Assembly (NCBI GenBank): GCA_020062665.1
Contig: JAGUVW010000011.1
Coordinates: 62,001 to 126,000 of the forward strand
Direction: 5' to 3'
From: Pseudomonadales bacterium
GTDB lineage: Bacteria > Pseudomonadota > Gammaproteobacteria > Pseudomonadales > Ketobacteraceae
Length of the DNA: 64,000 nucleotides
Part shown: one piece after another, positions 27,806 to 38,385 of the stretch
Layout: every line of letters begins with the position of its first letter
How positions within the stretch are numbered: position 1 is the first letter of the stretch
Position numbers and translations under genes: made by a program
The notes under the pieces: generated by a model
What the model saw: the letters and a program-made list of their open reading frames with translations, nothing else
What the model was told of the DNA's origin: nothing
Database searches by the model: none

Positions 27806-28729
27806 TCAGCCTTGATTGCGGGAAATGTAACGGGAAGGGTCAACCGCCTTGCCGTTGAGGCGGACTTCAAAGTGCACATGAGGGCCCGTTGAGCGACCGC
27901 TGCTGCCCATGGTGGCAAGTGGCTGACCTTTCTTGACGATATCACCCACCTTCACGCTGACTGTCTTGGCGTGGGCGTAACGGGTGGTATAGCCACCACC
28001 ATGATTGATCTCAACCAGCAGGCCGTAACCGTAGCGCTCTCCCGCCCAGGTCACCACACCGGAACCTACCGACACGATGTCGGAGCCATCCTTGCCGGCA
28101 AAGTCCACACCTTCATGCCAGGCCAGGCGCCCGGAGAAAGGATCGGTGCGACGACCGAAACGGGAAGACATCCAGCCCTTGGTTACGGGGCGTCCGGCAA
28201 GAGTGGATTCCTTCTGCAGCTTGCGGTTGGCCAACAGGGATTCCAGCACGTCCAACTGATGTTCACGCTGATCTATGTCCGCTGCCAACCGATCCAGATC
28301 CGCCAGAAAGCTTGGTCTTTCATAGGCCACGCCCAGTTCACCGTCTTCCGGCCCACCCAGTGCGGGCAACTGGGAGAAATCGAACTCACCCCCGTCGAGC
28401 TTGGCAATATCCACCAGGCGCTCACCCAGCGCATCCAGTCGCATCAGCCGCGCCTGCAGCTCTGCCATGCGCACTGTCATGGCGGTGAGCTGTTCTTCCG
28501 CGTGACGCCGGGCCTCTCCCACTTTCTGCGCGTTATTCGCGATATCCTGCCTGAAGTACGAAGCAAGCTCTCCGCCTTGTCCGGCTTGCCCGTTCCAGAA
28601 GTAGCCAGCAGCTCCCCCGGTGGCAAAGCAGGCAGTCACTACCAACAACATCAGGCCAGCCAGAAGCCCGTTATTCAGTCGCAGCGTGCGGGAATGCCCA
28701 GTTTTCGAATCAAATAGGATAATATTCAT
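27806..28729 (-). CDS. M23 family (LytM) peptidase, membrane-anchored
   Basis: Predicted periplasmic peptidoglycan endopeptidase anchored by one N-terminal helix (about residues 22–44), with a coiled region (residues 55–180) before the LytM domain. Zinc ligands H205 and D209 (HEGVDF) and the HxH at 284–286 (GPHVHFEV) are all present, so an active enzyme rather than an EnvC/NlpD-type degenerate factor. 307 aa from ATG 28729; a GTG 21 nt upstream is an alternative. It lies between secA and the divergent dciA. Confidence 0.9.
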   Translation of the reverse strand: MNIILFDSKTGHSRTLRLNNGLLAGLMLLVVTACFATGGAAGYFWNGQAGQGGELASYFRQDIANNAQKVGEARRHAEEQLTAMTVRMAELQARLMRLDALGERLVDIAKLDGGEFDFSQLPALGGPEDGELGVAYERPSFLADLDRLAADIDQREHQLDVLESLLANRKLQKESTLAGRPVTKGWMSSRFGRRTDPFSGRLAWHEGVDFAGKDGSDIVSVGSGVVTWAGERYGYGLLVEINHGGGYTTRYAHAKTVSVKVGDIVKKGQPLATMGSSGRSTGPHVHFEVRLNGKAVDPSRYISRNQG

Positions 28730-28806
28730 AGTTACTGACTCTCGAACCACACCTCAAACAGTAAAAACGTCACAAAACTACTGTTTATTAATCAATGTTT
28801 TGACCC

Positions 28807-29271
28807 ATGAAACCTGAAACTAACATAAAAAATGTCACGGATCTCATGCGTCAGTGCCAGGAAGTGAAGTCCCTCACTGAAAAGGCCCGGCAATCCGACG
28901 AATTGCAGCGTGCCCTGCAGCGCCTGCTGCCTTCCATGTTGGCTGATTACTGTCAGGTTCGATCCTTTGAACAGGGGGTTCTGGCGCTGAATGCGGCCAG
29001 TGGCTCAGCGGCCACCCAATTGCGGTTTCTAACCCCGCAAATACTGCCCAAACTGCAAAAGATGAGCATTTTTCAGGGGCTGACATCCATTACGATCCGG
29101 ACTCAGGCGGCGGAAGCACCGGACTCCCGCCGCCAGGTTCGCATGACGCCACCGGTATCCGACGCCAACCGCAAGTTGCTAAGCGATACGGCAGACGGCA
29201 TCAGCGATCCCGGCCTGGCAGAATCCCTGCGGCGTTTGGCGATGACGTTAGGTAAGAATGGCAAAGATTGA
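28807..29271 (+). CDS. dciA: DciA-like DUF721 protein
   Basis: 154 aa with an N-terminal DUF721 domain. DciA is the ancestral bacterial loader of the replicative helicase DnaB, used where DnaC is absent. Conservation is strongest in LQRLLPSMLADYCQVRSFEQGVLALNA-like segments typical of the KH-like fold, followed by a polar tail. A DUF721 gene between secA and lpxC on the opposite strand is the usual position in Pseudomonas relatives. Confidence 0.8.
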   Translation: MKPETNIKNVTDLMRQCQEVKSLTEKARQSDELQRALQRLLPSMLADYCQVRSFEQGVLALNAASGSAATQLRFLTPQILPKLQKMSIFQGLTSITIRTQAAEAPDSRRQVRMTPPVSDANRKLLSDTADGISDPGLAESLRRLAMTLGKNGKD

Positions 29272-29280
29272 GGGGATTGC

Positions 29281-29312
29281 CACAAAGCCCGACCGTTAGA
29301 CCGGACTTTGTG
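29281..29312. terminator. Inverted repeat between convergent dciA and lpxC
   Basis: CACAAAGCCCG pairs with CGGACTTTGTG with one mismatch around a 10-nt loop. It sits 9 nt after dciA and 13 nt after lpxC, so it could act on both strands, but T runs are missing. Confidence 0.45.
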
Positions 29313-29325
29313 TCAAAGCTGCGAA

Positions 29326-30240
29326 CTACTCCGCAGCGAGGACAGGTTTGACGTAATTGATGGGGGCACTGCGTTCCTGATCGAAAGTCACTGATTCCCA
29401 AGCATCTTTTTGGAGCAGCAACTCACGCACCAGGCGATTGTTGAGGGCGTGACCGGATTTGTAACCGCGGAACTCGCCAATCAGGCTCTTGCCCAGCATG
29501 TAGAGATCTCCGATCGCGTCCAGTACCTTGTGGCGCACGAACTCGTCTTCGTAGCGCAGACCGTCTTCATTAAGAATCCGGTATTCATCCACTACGATGG
29601 CGTTCTCGGTGCTGCCGCCCAGAGCGAGGTTCTGCTTGCGCAGGTTCTCGATATCCTTCATGAAACCGAAGGTACGCGCACGGCTCACTTCGCGAACAAA
29701 GGAAGTGCTTGAAAAATCGATAGAAATGTTCTGGCCGCGCCCCTTGATGACAGGGTGATCGAAGTCAATGGTGAAATCGACCTTGAAGCCATCGAACGGC
29801 AGGAAAGTAGCTGACTTGTCGCCATCGGAGACAGTCACCTTCCGCTTGATCCGGATGAATTGCTTCAGGGCGTTCTGTTCCTCGATTCCCGCTGATTGCA
29901 GAAGGAAGACGAAGGGGCCTGCGCTACCGTCCATGATAGGCACTTCCGGAGCACTCAGATCCACATAGGCATTATCGATTCCCAGACCTGCGAACGCCGA
30001 CATCAGGTGTTCAACAGTGGAGACGCGGGCATCACCTTTCACCAGATTGGTGGAAAGCATGGTGTCGCCCACGTTGGTGGCCTTGGCTTCGATCGTGACA
30101 ATGGGGTTGAGATCCGTACGGCAGAACACAATACCCGTGTTCACCGGCGCAGGACGCAACGTCAGGTACACTTTCTTACCCGAGTGCAGACCGATGCCCG
30201 TGGCACGGATTACATTTTTCAATGTGCGCTGTCTTATCAT
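29326..30240 (-). CDS. lpxC: UDP-3-O-acyl-N-acetylglucosamine deacetylase LpxC
   Basis: Committed zinc step of lipid A synthesis. 304 aa from ATG 30240, which gives the family start MIRQRTLK; a GTG three codons earlier is possible. Zinc ligands H78, H237 and D241 are at the standard positions, in VEHLM and [10 protein letters not shown]. It follows ftsZ at the end of the dcw cluster. Confidence 0.97.
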   Translation of the reverse strand: MIRQRTLKNVIRATGIGLHSGKKVYLTLRPAPVNTGIVFCRTDLNPIVTIEAKATNVGDTMLSTNLVKGDARVSTVEHLMSAFAGLGIDNAYVDLSAPEVPIMDGSAGPFVFLLQSAGIEEQNALKQFIRIKRKVTVSDGDKSATFLPFDGFKVDFTIDFDHPVIKGRGQNISIDFSSTSFVREVSRARTFGFMKDIENLRKQNLALGGSTENAIVVDEYRILNEDGLRYEDEFVRHKVLDAIGDLYMLGKSLIGEFRGYKSGHALNNRLVRELLLQKDAWESVTFDQERSAPINYVKPVLAAE

Positions 30241-30353
30241 CTCGCTCACACAGTTAGGTTGGTGAAGTCAGGCGCGTAAAGACTGCCGGAATACTAGCAG
30301 CTTTTATTAGGCACACCAACCTAATCACGTCAAAATGGTTACTTTTTGAACAT

Positions 30354-31529
30354 TTAGTCTGCCTGACGCCGCAAAAATGTCGGAATGTCCAAATATTCAC
30401 GATTTACATCGGTATCCAACACAGCACGGCGGCGGACGTCCTGTTGCTTCAGGCGTGCCCGATCAATCGCGGGCTGCTCGAAGCGCTTGTAGTCTGTGAC
30501 CGCTTCTGGCGCAGACCGCCGAGTCACAGACTCGACTGCCCTGACAGGTGGTGCTTGTTCCGCGACGGACGAGTTGATGCCCAGCCCGGTCGCTACCACG
30601 GTCACCCGCAGTTCGTCACCCAAAGAAGGATCAATAACCGTGCCAACAACGACAGTGGCGTTGTCAGAGGCAAATTCTTCCACGGTATCGCCCACTTCAG
30701 AGAACTCGCCCAGGGACAGGCTTTCGCTGGCGGTGATATTGACCAAAATGCCGCGAGCACCCTGCAGGTTGACATCATCCAGCAGCGGGCTGCGGATGGC
30801 GGCTTCGGCAGCTTCGCGGGCGCGGTTTTCTCCTGTGGCGCGACCGGTTCCCATCATGGCCATGCCCATTTCGGACATGACGGTGCGCACGTCAGCAAAG
30901 TCAACGTTGATCATACCCGGACGGATGATCAAATCTGCGATGCCCTGCACAGCGCCGAGCAAAACATCGTTCGCAGCTTTGAAGGCATCCAGCAGACTGG
31001 TGCGGGGACCCAATACGTCCAGCAGTTTTTCGTTGGGGATGGTGATCAGGGAGTCGACGTTCTCGCTCAGATGCTTCATGCCTTCGAGGGCGACCTGCAT
31101 GCGCTTTTTGCCTTCGAACGGGAACGGTTTGGTGACAACGGCGACGGTGAGGATACCCATCTCCTTCGCAATTTCGGCCACGATCGGCGCGCCACCGGTG
31201 CCCGTGCCGCCGCCCATGCCGGCGGTGATGAACACCATGTCGGCGCCGTTCAGCACTTCACGGATGCGCTCGCGATCTTCCAGCGCGGCTTCACGACCGA
31301 CGTTGGGATTGGCGCCTGCGCCCAGACCTTTGGTCACCGCTCCACCGAGCTGGAGCAAGGTCTTGGCGTGCATGTTCTTCAGTGCCTGGGCATCGGTGTT
31401 GGCGCAAATGAACTCCACGCCTTCGACCTGACTGGACATCATGTGCTCCACGGCGTTGCCGCCGCCACCGCCCACACCGACGACCTTGATCACTGCGTTT
31501 TGAGGTACGTTATCCACCAACTCGAACAT
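30354..31529 (-). CDS. ftsZ: Cell division GTPase FtsZ
   Basis: Tubulin homologue forming the Z ring. 391 aa from ATG 31529 with GGGAGAT upstream. Tubulin signature GGGTGTG at 106–112, the T7 loop NVDFADVRT, and a conserved C-terminal peptide DIPTFLRRQ that binds FtsA/ZipA. An open frame continues upstream to 31571 but lacks a better start. Confidence 0.98.
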   Translation of the reverse strand: MFELVDNVPQNAVIKVVGVGGGGGNAVEHMMSSQVEGVEFICANTDAQALKNMHAKTLLQLGGAVTKGLGAGANPNVGREAALEDRERIREVLNGADMVFITAGMGGGTGTGGAPIVAEIAKEMGILTVAVVTKPFPFEGKKRMQVALEGMKHLSENVDSLITIPNEKLLDVLGPRTSLLDAFKAANDVLLGAVQGIADLIIRPGMINVDFADVRTVMSEMGMAMMGTGRATGENRAREAAEAAIRSPLLDDVNLQGARGILVNITASESLSLGEFSEVGDTVEEFASDNATVVVGTVIDPSLGDELRVTVVATGLGINSSVAEQAPPVRAVESVTRRSAPEAVTDYKRFEQPAIDRARLKQQDVRRRAVLDTDVNREYLDIPTFLRRQAD

Positions 31530-31613
31530 ATTTAATCTCCCGTTTCCTTCTGCTGTTTTCTCTTTTTCCAAGAGTCTGTTTTTAATGCTGAACCCTGTCT
31601 GAACGACAGGTTG

Positions 31614-32840
31614 TTAAAAATTGCCTTTGAACCAGGTTTTCACCCGATCCATTACCCCAGGCTGCATTTGTTGCGACTGCCCTTTGCTTTGGGCAATCCC
31701 CGCCTCCACCTGCTTCTGTCCATAAAGCAGCAAGCCAACGGCTGTGGAGTAGATCGGGTTTTTCACCATTTCGGTCAAGCCGTAGATGCCTTGCGGCGTC
31801 GCCAGGCGTACCGGCATGTGGAAAATTTCTTCTGCCAGATCCACTGCGCCTTCCATCCGGGACGAGCCACCGGTGAGCACGATGCCGGCGGCGATCATGT
31901 CTTCGAAACCGGAGCGACGCAGTTCGGCCTGCACCAGCGAGAACAGTTCGTCGTAACGGGGCTCGACCACTTCGGCCAGTGCCTGGCGTGACAGTTCGCG
32001 CGGCGGACGGTCGCCCACGCTGGCGACCTTGATGGTTTCGTTGGGGCCAGCCAGTTGGGTGAGCGCGCAGGCGTATTTGATCTTGATGTCGTTGGCGTGT
32101 TCCGTCGGTGTGCGCAGCGCCATGGCGATGTCGTTGGTGACCTGATCACCCGCGATGGGAATCACGGCAGTGTGACGGATGGAGCCTTCGGTGAAGACGG
32201 CAATGTCAGTGGTGCCGCCACCGATGTCCACCAGGCAGACACCCAGTTCCTTTTCATCGTCGGTCAGCACGGCGTAGGCCGAGGCCAGTTGCTCCAGAAT
32301 GATGTCTTCCACTTCCAGACCGCAGCGGCGCACGCAGCGCTCGATGTTCTGGGAAGCGTTGACTGCACAGGTCACCAAATGCACCTTGGCTTCCAGACGC
32401 ACGCCGGACATGCCCAGCGGTTCCTTGATGCCTTCCTGGGAGTCGATGATGTATTCCTGGGGCAGGATGTGCAGAACTTTCTGATCGGCCGGAATCGGCA
32501 CTGCCTGGGCGGCGTCGATCACCCGCTCCAGATCAGCACGATTCACTTCGCGATCCCGCACGGCGACGATGCCATGGCTGTTGAGGCTGCGGATGTGGCT
32601 GCCGGCGATGCCGACATAGACCGAGTGGATCTGGCAGCCGGCCATCAGTTCGGCTTCTTCGATGGCGCGCTGGATCGACTGAACGGTGGATTCGATGTCC
32701 ACCACCACGCCTTTCTTGAGGCCGCGGGAGGCGGAGGAACCGATGCCCACCACTTCGATGGTACCGTCACCCTTGAGCTGGCCGACGATGGCCACCACCT
32801 TGGAGGTGCCGATGTCCAGGCCAACGATCATCTTGTCCAT
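31614..32840 (-). CDS. ftsA: Cell division protein FtsA
   Basis: Actin-like membrane tether of FtsZ. 408 aa from ATG 32840. Phosphate-binding GLDIGTSKV, the LVDIGGGTTD phosphate-2 motif, the GIVLTGGSS adenosine motif, and a C-terminal amphipathic helix ending VKTWFKGNF. The start is uncertain: ATG 32840 has no clear ribosome site, and in-frame ATGs upstream (to 32936, inside ftsQ) would add up to 32 residues. The chosen start matches the Pseudomonas N-terminus (GKMIVGLDIG). Confidence 0.95.
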   Translation of the reverse strand: MDKMIVGLDIGTSKVVAIVGQLKGDGTIEVVGIGSSASRGLKKGVVVDIESTVQSIQRAIEEAELMAGCQIHSVYVGIAGSHIRSLNSHGIVAVRDREVNRADLERVIDAAQAVPIPADQKVLHILPQEYIIDSQEGIKEPLGMSGVRLEAKVHLVTCAVNASQNIERCVRRCGLEVEDIILEQLASAYAVLTDDEKELGVCLVDIGGGTTDIAVFTEGSIRHTAVIPIAGDQVTNDIAMALRTPTEHANDIKIKYACALTQLAGPNETIKVASVGDRPPRELSRQALAEVVEPRYDELFSLVQAELRRSGFEDMIAAGIVLTGGSSRMEGAVDLAEEIFHMPVRLATPQGIYGLTEMVKNPIYSTAVGLLLYGQKQVEAGIAQSKGQSQQMQPGVMDRVKTWFKGNF

Positions 32841-32913
32841 TCTGTTGCGGCTGAAGCCGAGTGTCCGCTCGTGTGAGTGACCAACAGGATGTGACTCCCC
32901 CATTCCCAGCATG

Positions 32914-33741
32914 TTACGCAGCGTTTGTGTCACCATTGCCTTTCTTCCACTTGATAGCAAGCCCGTTTTCGTAGCGCAGGTCTACGCGTAAGAGTTGTTG
33001 CCGTTGTTCGTCCGAGAAGAGCTGGTAGACTGCGGTGAACCTTTGCAGCTTTTCCAGGCTTTCCTTTTCGTCGACCACCAGCGTCATTCCACTGCCCAGT
33101 TGCAGCGTCATGGAAATACGATCCGTCATTTCCAAAGCTTGAATTGCCAACCCTGCTTCCTTCAGAACGGCCTGCATTTGCACGTAGTGTCGAGCAATAA
33201 GCGCAGCTTGATCTGCCATGCCAATAAAAGTAGGCAAATTTGGATTGGGTTGCACGTGTTCTGCAAAAAATATTTCACCTTTTGCACTTAAAAACTGATT
33301 TTTTCCCCAGTTCGCTACCGGAATGCGTTCCTGCAGCGTGACAACGAGTGTGTTGGGCCATTCTTTTCGCACGTCGGCGGCGTCGATCCACGCCATCGAT
33401 TGCGCTGTCTGTTGCACTTCAGGCAGCTCGACGGAGAAAAAATTCTCTTCCATGTAAGGCCGCAATGCTGCTTCCAGCGCACGGGGATCGACGTGTTTGA
33501 GATCACCCATGATCGCGATGCGCTGGATGGGAAAACGCGCGGCAAACTCGCTTGCAATCGCCTGCGCGTACCAGGCGCCCACGGCTCCACCCGTCAGCAA
33601 TACGCCGACGGCCAATGCCTGGAGGCCCGTGCGAAATTGCGCGCGCTTGCGTGCCAGGGTCTGGGACACCCGCTGACGCCAGGGCAGCGCCGGCTTTTTG
33701 GGTGTCGCACCGCGACTTTTGCTTTCCCTTACCTTCACCAT
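32914..33741 (-). CDS. ftsQ: Cell division protein FtsQ
   Basis: Bitopic divisome protein, bridging to FtsB/FtsL. 275 aa: a basic cytoplasmic tail, one helix (about residues 40–58), a POTRA domain (FPIQRIAIMGDLKHVD) and the FtsQ beta domain. It overlaps the ddlB stop by one base. Confidence 0.95.
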   Translation of the reverse strand: MVKVRESKSRGATPKKPALPWRQRVSQTLARKRAQFRTGLQALAVGVLLTGGAVGAWYAQAIASEFAARFPIQRIAIMGDLKHVDPRALEAALRPYMEENFFSVELPEVQQTAQSMAWIDAADVRKEWPNTLVVTLQERIPVANWGKNQFLSAKGEIFFAEHVQPNPNLPTFIGMADQAALIARHYVQMQAVLKEAGLAIQALEMTDRISMTLQLGSGMTLVVDEKESLEKLQRFTAVYQLFSDEQRQQLLRVDLRYENGLAIKWKKGNGDTNAA

Positions 33742-34667
33742 TACAGTTTGCCTGCGCTTCCCAGCAGAATGTTTTCAACCAGTTTTTCGAAACTCTGGCC
33801 GGCGGCTTTCGCGGCCATTGGTACCAGGCTGTGATCAGTCATGCCCGGCACGGTGTTCACTTCCAGCAGCCAGAAACGGCCCTGGGCGTCCATCATGGCG
33901 TCCACGCGCCCCCACACTTTGCAGCCCACGGCGTGGAATGCTTTCACACTCAATGCCTGCAGTTGTGTTTCCTGCTCGGCGGTGAGGCCGCAAGGAATCA
34001 GGTACTGGGTGTTGCGGGACTGGTATTTGGCTTCGTAGTCGTAGAACACGTTGGGTGTTTTCAGGCGAATCACCGGCAGCGCCACACCATTCAACACGGC
34101 GCAGGTGAATTCGGGGCCATCGATCCAGCGTTCCACCAGGATTTCGCTGTCGTGGGTCTGGGCGGTGGCGAAGGCTTTCTCCAGTTCCGCCTGCGTGGTT
34201 GCGCGGGACATGCCGATGCTGGAGCCTTCGTGTGAAGGTTTGACCATCACGGCGCCGCCCAACTGTTCCACCAGACCACTCAATTGTTCCACGCTGCCGA
34301 CGGACTTGAATTCCGGCGTCGGCAAACCAGCGCCGATCCACAGCCATTTGGTGCGCAGCTTGTCCATACCCAGTGCTGACGCCGCGACGCCGCTGCCGGT
34401 GTAGGGGATGCCCATGATTTCGAGCAGGCCCTGGATCACGCCGTCTTCACCGCCGCGACCGTGCAGTGCGATGAAGGCGAAATCAATGCTGCGCAATTGC
34501 GTGAACAGGGCGTCGTTGAACTGGACGTCGATCGCAACGACATCGGCGCCCAGATTCTGCAGGGCGGTCAGCACCGCCTTGCCGCTGCGCAGGGAAATTT
34601 CCCGCTCGGCGGATTCACCGCCGTACAACACTCCGATTTTGCCTAGCGCTTGCAACTGCCCGCTCAT
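33741..34667 (-). CDS. ddlB: D-alanine–D-alanine ligase
   Basis: ATP-grasp ligase making D-Ala-D-Ala for peptidoglycan. 308 aa, matching DdlB. N-terminal GVLYGGESAEREISLRSG, central KPSHEGSSIGM and C-terminal EVNTVPGMTDHSLVP are all intact. Lies between murC and ftsQ as usual. Confidence 0.97.
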   Translation of the reverse strand: MSGQLQALGKIGVLYGGESAEREISLRSGKAVLTALQNLGADVVAIDVQFNDALFTQLRSIDFAFIALHGRGGEDGVIQGLLEIMGIPYTGSGVAASALGMDKLRTKWLWIGAGLPTPEFKSVGSVEQLSGLVEQLGGAVMVKPSHEGSSIGMSRATTQAELEKAFATAQTHDSEILVERWIDGPEFTCAVLNGVALPVIRLKTPNVFYDYEAKYQSRNTQYLIPCGLTAEQETQLQALSVKAFHAVGCKVWGRVDAMMDAQGRFWLLEVNTVPGMTDHSLVPMAAKAAGQSFEKLVENILLGSAGKL

Positions 34668-34677
34668 ATCTGCTCCA

Positions 34678-36117
34678 TCACACTTCTTTCAACTGGCTGG
34701 AAGCCAGGTTTGCGGCAATGGCACCGACATTGCCGGCGCCTTGCGTCATCACTATGTCCCCCGGTTTCAGCACGTGGCTGAGCACACCGGGAATCTGGCT
34801 GGCGTCGTCGATGAAGATGGGATCGACGGTGCCACGCTGGCGGATGCTGCGGCTCAGACTGCGGCCATCTGCACCGGGAATGGGATCTTCGCCAGCGGAA
34901 TAGACTTCCATCAGCAGCAGCAGATCCACTTCAGACAGCACGCCCACGAAATCCTCGTACAGTTCGCGGGTGCGGCTGTAGCGGTGCGGCTGGTACAGCA
35001 TCACGATGCGCTGGCCGGGAAATGCTGCCCGCGCCGCTGCCAGGGTCGCTGCCACTTCGCGCGGGTGGTGACCATAGTCGTCCACCAGTTTGATGCTGCC
35101 GCCTTCCACCGGAAAATCGCCGTAAACCTGGAAGCGTCGGCCCACACCCTGGAACTTGCCCAGCGCCGAGACGATGGCGGCGTCGTTGATGCCTTCATCG
35201 GTGGCAACGGCGATGGCGGCCAGCGCGTTGAGTACGTTGTGATGGCCGGGAATGTTCAGGGTGACATCCAGCACGCCAGCGCGATCAGGACGCAACACCT
35301 GGAAATGGGACTGCATGCCGGTGAGCTGGATGTTTTCGGCCCGCACGTCCGCGTCCGGGTGCACGCCGTAGGTAATCGTGGGGCGGGTAATGTCATTCAG
35401 CAGATCGCGAATCACCGGATCGTCCATGCACACCACCGCGAGTCCGTAGAACGGCAGGTTGTGCAGGAACTGGATGAAGGTGTCTTTCAATTTGTTGAAG
35501 TCGCCGCCGTAGGTGCTCATGTGGTCGGCGTCGATGTTGGTGACGATGGAGGTCATCGGCTGCAGATGCAGGAATGATGCGTCGCTTTCGTCTGCTTCGG
35601 CCACGAAGTAGCGACTATCGCCCAGGCGGGCATTGGTGCCGGCGCTGTTGAGCAGGCCGCCGATGACGAAGGTGGGATCGAGTTTGCCTTCGGCGAGAAT
35701 GGAGGCGATCAGGCTGGTGGTGGTGGTTTTGCCATGAGTGCCGGCGATGGCGATGCCGTGGCGATAGCGCATCAGCTCGCCCAGCATTTCGGCGCGGGGC
35801 ACGATGGGAATACGGGCTTCGCGCGCCGCGACCAGTTCAGGGTTGTCCAGTTTGACCGCCGTGGACACCACCACCACATCCGCCTGTTTGATGTTCGCGG
35901 CATTATGACCGATAAATACGCGCGCGCCCAGGGCTTCGAGGCGACGGGTGACCTGGCCAGCCTTGATGTCGCTGCCGGTGATGGCGTAACCCTGGTTCAG
36001 CAATACTTCGGCAATGCCGCACATGCCCGCACCGCCGATGCCGACGAAATGAATGGTGCGAATCCGGCGCATTTCCGGAATCTCGATCATGCGGGCGTTG
36101 GTTTTTTTAGTTGTCAC
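34678..36117 (-). CDS. murC: UDP-N-acetylmuramate–L-alanine ligase MurC
   Basis: First amino-acid addition in peptidoglycan precursor synthesis. 479 aa. Rossmann start [10 protein letters not shown] and ATP loop GTHGKTT at about 126–132. The start is GTG 36117, supported by GGAGG six nt upstream; it overlaps the murG end by 11 nt. Confidence 0.97.
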   Translation of the reverse strand: MTTKKTNARMIEIPEMRRIRTIHFVGIGGAGMCGIAEVLLNQGYAITGSDIKAGQVTRRLEALGARVFIGHNAANIKQADVVVVSTAVKLDNPELVAAREARIPIVPRAEMLGELMRYRHGIAIAGTHGKTTTTSLIASILAEGKLDPTFVIGGLLNSAGTNARLGDSRYFVAEADESDASFLHLQPMTSIVTNIDADHMSTYGGDFNKLKDTFIQFLHNLPFYGLAVVCMDDPVIRDLLNDITRPTITYGVHPDADVRAENIQLTGMQSHFQVLRPDRAGVLDVTLNIPGHHNVLNALAAIAVATDEGINDAAIVSALGKFQGVGRRFQVYGDFPVEGGSIKLVDDYGHHPREVAATLAAARAAFPGQRIVMLYQPHRYSRTRELYEDFVGVLSEVDLLLLMEVYSAGEDPIPGADGRSLSRSIRQRGTVDPIFIDDASQIPGVLSHVLKPGDIVMTQGAGNVGAIAANLASSQLKEV

Positions 36118-37204
36118 GTGCGACCTCCATGCAGCCGCTTACTACCAGCCGGGTGGCTTCGTTCATCGCCAGTCCGCGAGCCTTGATGGCCATGGTTTTG
36201 AGTTGTTCCCGCTGCGACAGGGATTGCAGTACCCGTTCCGCCAGCGACGCCGGTGTCAGGTTGTGCTGTTGCACCAGCAGGGCAGCTCCGTTCTGGCTCA
36301 GGTATTCGCCGTTTTTGGTTTGATGATCGTCCACCGCGTGGGGATAAGGCACCAGCAATGACGCCACACCCGCCGCTGCCAGTTCGCACACCGTGAGCGC
36401 GCCGGAGCGGCAGATCACCAGATCGGCCCAGCCATAGGCTTCCGCCATGTCCTCTATAAAAGGAATGACGTCGGCGTTAACGCCTGCCTGCTGGTAGAAG
36501 CGTTGTGCGCTTTCCAGATTTTTCGGGCCAGCCTGATGACGCACGACGAAATCCAGCTTGCCTTGTAACTGCGCCAGTGCCTGCGGCACCTGTTCATTCA
36601 GCGCCACCGCGCCCTGGCTACCGCCCAGAATCAGAATCCGCAGCGGGCCGGTGTGCTCGGCATAGCGTTGTGCAGGATCGGGCAGCGCAGCGATTTCCTT
36701 GCGCACCGGATTGCCGGTGGTCTGAATTTTTTCAGTACCGGGAAACGTGTCAGGGAACGCCTGAAACACCCGCCTTGCCAATCGCGCCAGTTGTTTGTTG
36801 GTGAAGCCCGCTACGGCGTTCTGCTCGTGAATGAACAGGGGGCAACCGCTCAGCCAGGCACCAACACCAGTGGGGCCAGTGACGAAGCCGCCCATGCCCA
36901 ATACCGCGTCCGGTTTGTACTGCCGGATCACCGCCATCACCCGGATCACTGCACGCAGGATTTTCAACGGTGCAGTCAGCAGGCGCTTGATGCCCTGCCC
37001 GCGCACACCGGCCACATCCAGATACTCGATGGCGATACCGTTGGCCGGCACGATGCGGGATTCGATGCCCTGGCGGGTGCCGATCCAGCGCACGTCGATG
37101 CCTTCTTCCTGAAACTGCTTGGCCGCCGCCAGCGCAGGAAACACGTGGCCGCCGGTACCGCCAGCTGTGATCAGGATGCGCTGCATTCTGCGAGGTGAAT
37201 TCAT
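36107..37204 (-). CDS. murG: MurG, lipid II-forming GlcNAc transferase
   Basis: Peripheral membrane GT28 adding GlcNAc to lipid I. 365 aa. Glycine loop GGTGGH at 15–20 and the donor-binding segment [19 protein letters not shown] 37204 has GAGGTG upstream and overlaps the ftsW stop (ATGA). Confidence 0.97.
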   Translation of the reverse strand: MNSPRRMQRILITAGGTGGHVFPALAAAKQFQEEGIDVRWIGTRQGIESRIVPANGIAIEYLDVAGVRGQGIKRLLTAPLKILRAVIRVMAVIRQYKPDAVLGMGGFVTGPTGVGAWLSGCPLFIHEQNAVAGFTNKQLARLARRVFQAFPDTFPGTEKIQTTGNPVRKEIAALPDPAQRYAEHTGPLRILILGGSQGAVALNEQVPQALAQLQGKLDFVVRHQAGPKNLESAQRFYQQAGVNADVIPFIEDMAEAYGWADLVICRSGALTVCELAAAGVASLLVPYPHAVDDHQTKNGEYLSQNGAALLVQQHNLTPASLAERVLQSLSQREQLKTMAIKARGLAMNEATRLVVSGCMEVARDN

Positions 37205-38385
37205 CCAGTCACCTCCAGATTCAGATTCGGTTGCTTGCTGGGGGACTTTTTCAGATGCTGGCTGTTTTCGAAGTCCGCCCGCATGATCAACGCCAACACC
37301 ACGCAGACGATGATCAGGCTGCTGCCGCCGTAACTGATCAGTGGCAGGGTCAAACCTTTGGTGGGCAACAGTCCGCTGCTCACGCCCATGTTTACCAGCG
37401 CCTGCATGCCCAGCATGACGCTGAGTCCGTAAACCAGATAGCCGTTGAAGCGCTTACCCTGTCTTTCCGCGGCACGACCGATGGACAACCCGGTAAACAC
37501 CAGCGCCATGAATACACCCAGCACCAGCAGATTGCCGATCAGGCCGAATTCTTCCGCCATCACGGCGAACACGAAGTCCGTGTGGGCTTCGGGCAGGTAG
37601 AACAGTTTCTGGATGCCGTTGCCCAAACCAACACCCGTCCACTCGCCGCGGCCGAAGGCAATCAGGCTCTGCACCAGCTGATAGCCGGAGGCATACTGTT
37701 CCGCCCAGGGATCGATGTAGCCCAAAACGCGCTTCATCCGGTAACTTGAGGAAAACACCATCAATGCACCGGCCCCGATACTGCCCAGTAGCACCAGCAG
37801 GAACTGGCCGAATTTCACGCCACCCAGAAACAGCATGACCAGCACCGACACCATGATCACCACCACGGCACCGAAGTCCGGTTGTTTCATCAGGAACGCC
37901 ACCATCACCGACAGCAGCAACATGGGTTTGATGAACCCGGAGAAGCGTTCGCGCACTTCATCGGAGCGACGCACCAGGTAACCGGCCACGTACATCATGG
38001 CGCAGATCTTCACGATCTCGGACACCTGAATATTGATCGGCCCGGCCACGATCCAGCGGGTACTGCCATTCACCGTGCGCCCGATACCCGGAATCAGCAC
38101 CAGCATCAGCAGCGCATACGCTGCCAGCAACAGCGGCACACTGATACGTTCCCACACCGCCAGCGGCACTTGATACACCAGCGCAGCGCACACCAGCCCT
38201 GCCACAAGGAAGATCATTTGCCGGTGCACGAAATAGAACGGTGACTTGTAGGTGAGTGCCGCCATGTCCATGGATGCCGAGCCCACCATCACCACACCGA
38301 CAACAGACAGCACGACCGAGAACAGCAGCACCCATTGGCGCCGGCTCAATCCGTTGCTGACCTGCATGATGCGTGCTGCGTTCAC
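37201..38385 (-). CDS. ftsW: Septal peptidoglycan glycosyltransferase FtsW (SEDS)
   Basis: Polytopic SEDS protein that polymerises lipid II with FtsI. 394 aa, about ten membrane helices. Conserved WIVAGPINIQVSEIVK, KQPDFGAV (with the essential Asp) and PTKGLTLPLISYGGSS. It overlaps murD by 4 nt. Confidence 0.97.
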   Translation of the reverse strand: MNAARIMQVSNGLSRRQWVLLFSVVLSVVGVVMVGSASMDMAALTYKSPFYFVHRQMIFLVAGLVCAALVYQVPLAVWERISVPLLLAAYALLMLVLIPGIGRTVNGSTRWIVAGPINIQVSEIVKICAMMYVAGYLVRRSDEVRERFSGFIKPMLLLSVMVAFLMKQPDFGAVVVIMVSVLVMLFLGGVKFGQFLLVLLGSIGAGALMVFSSSYRMKRVLGYIDPWAEQYASGYQLVQSLIAFGRGEWTGVGLGNGIQKLFYLPEAHTDFVFAVMAEEFGLIGNLLVLGVFMALVFTGLSIGRAAERQGKRFNGYLVYGLSVMLGMQALVNMGVSSGLLPTKGLTLPLISYGGSSLIIVCVVLALIMRADFENSQHLKKSPSKQPNLNLEVTG

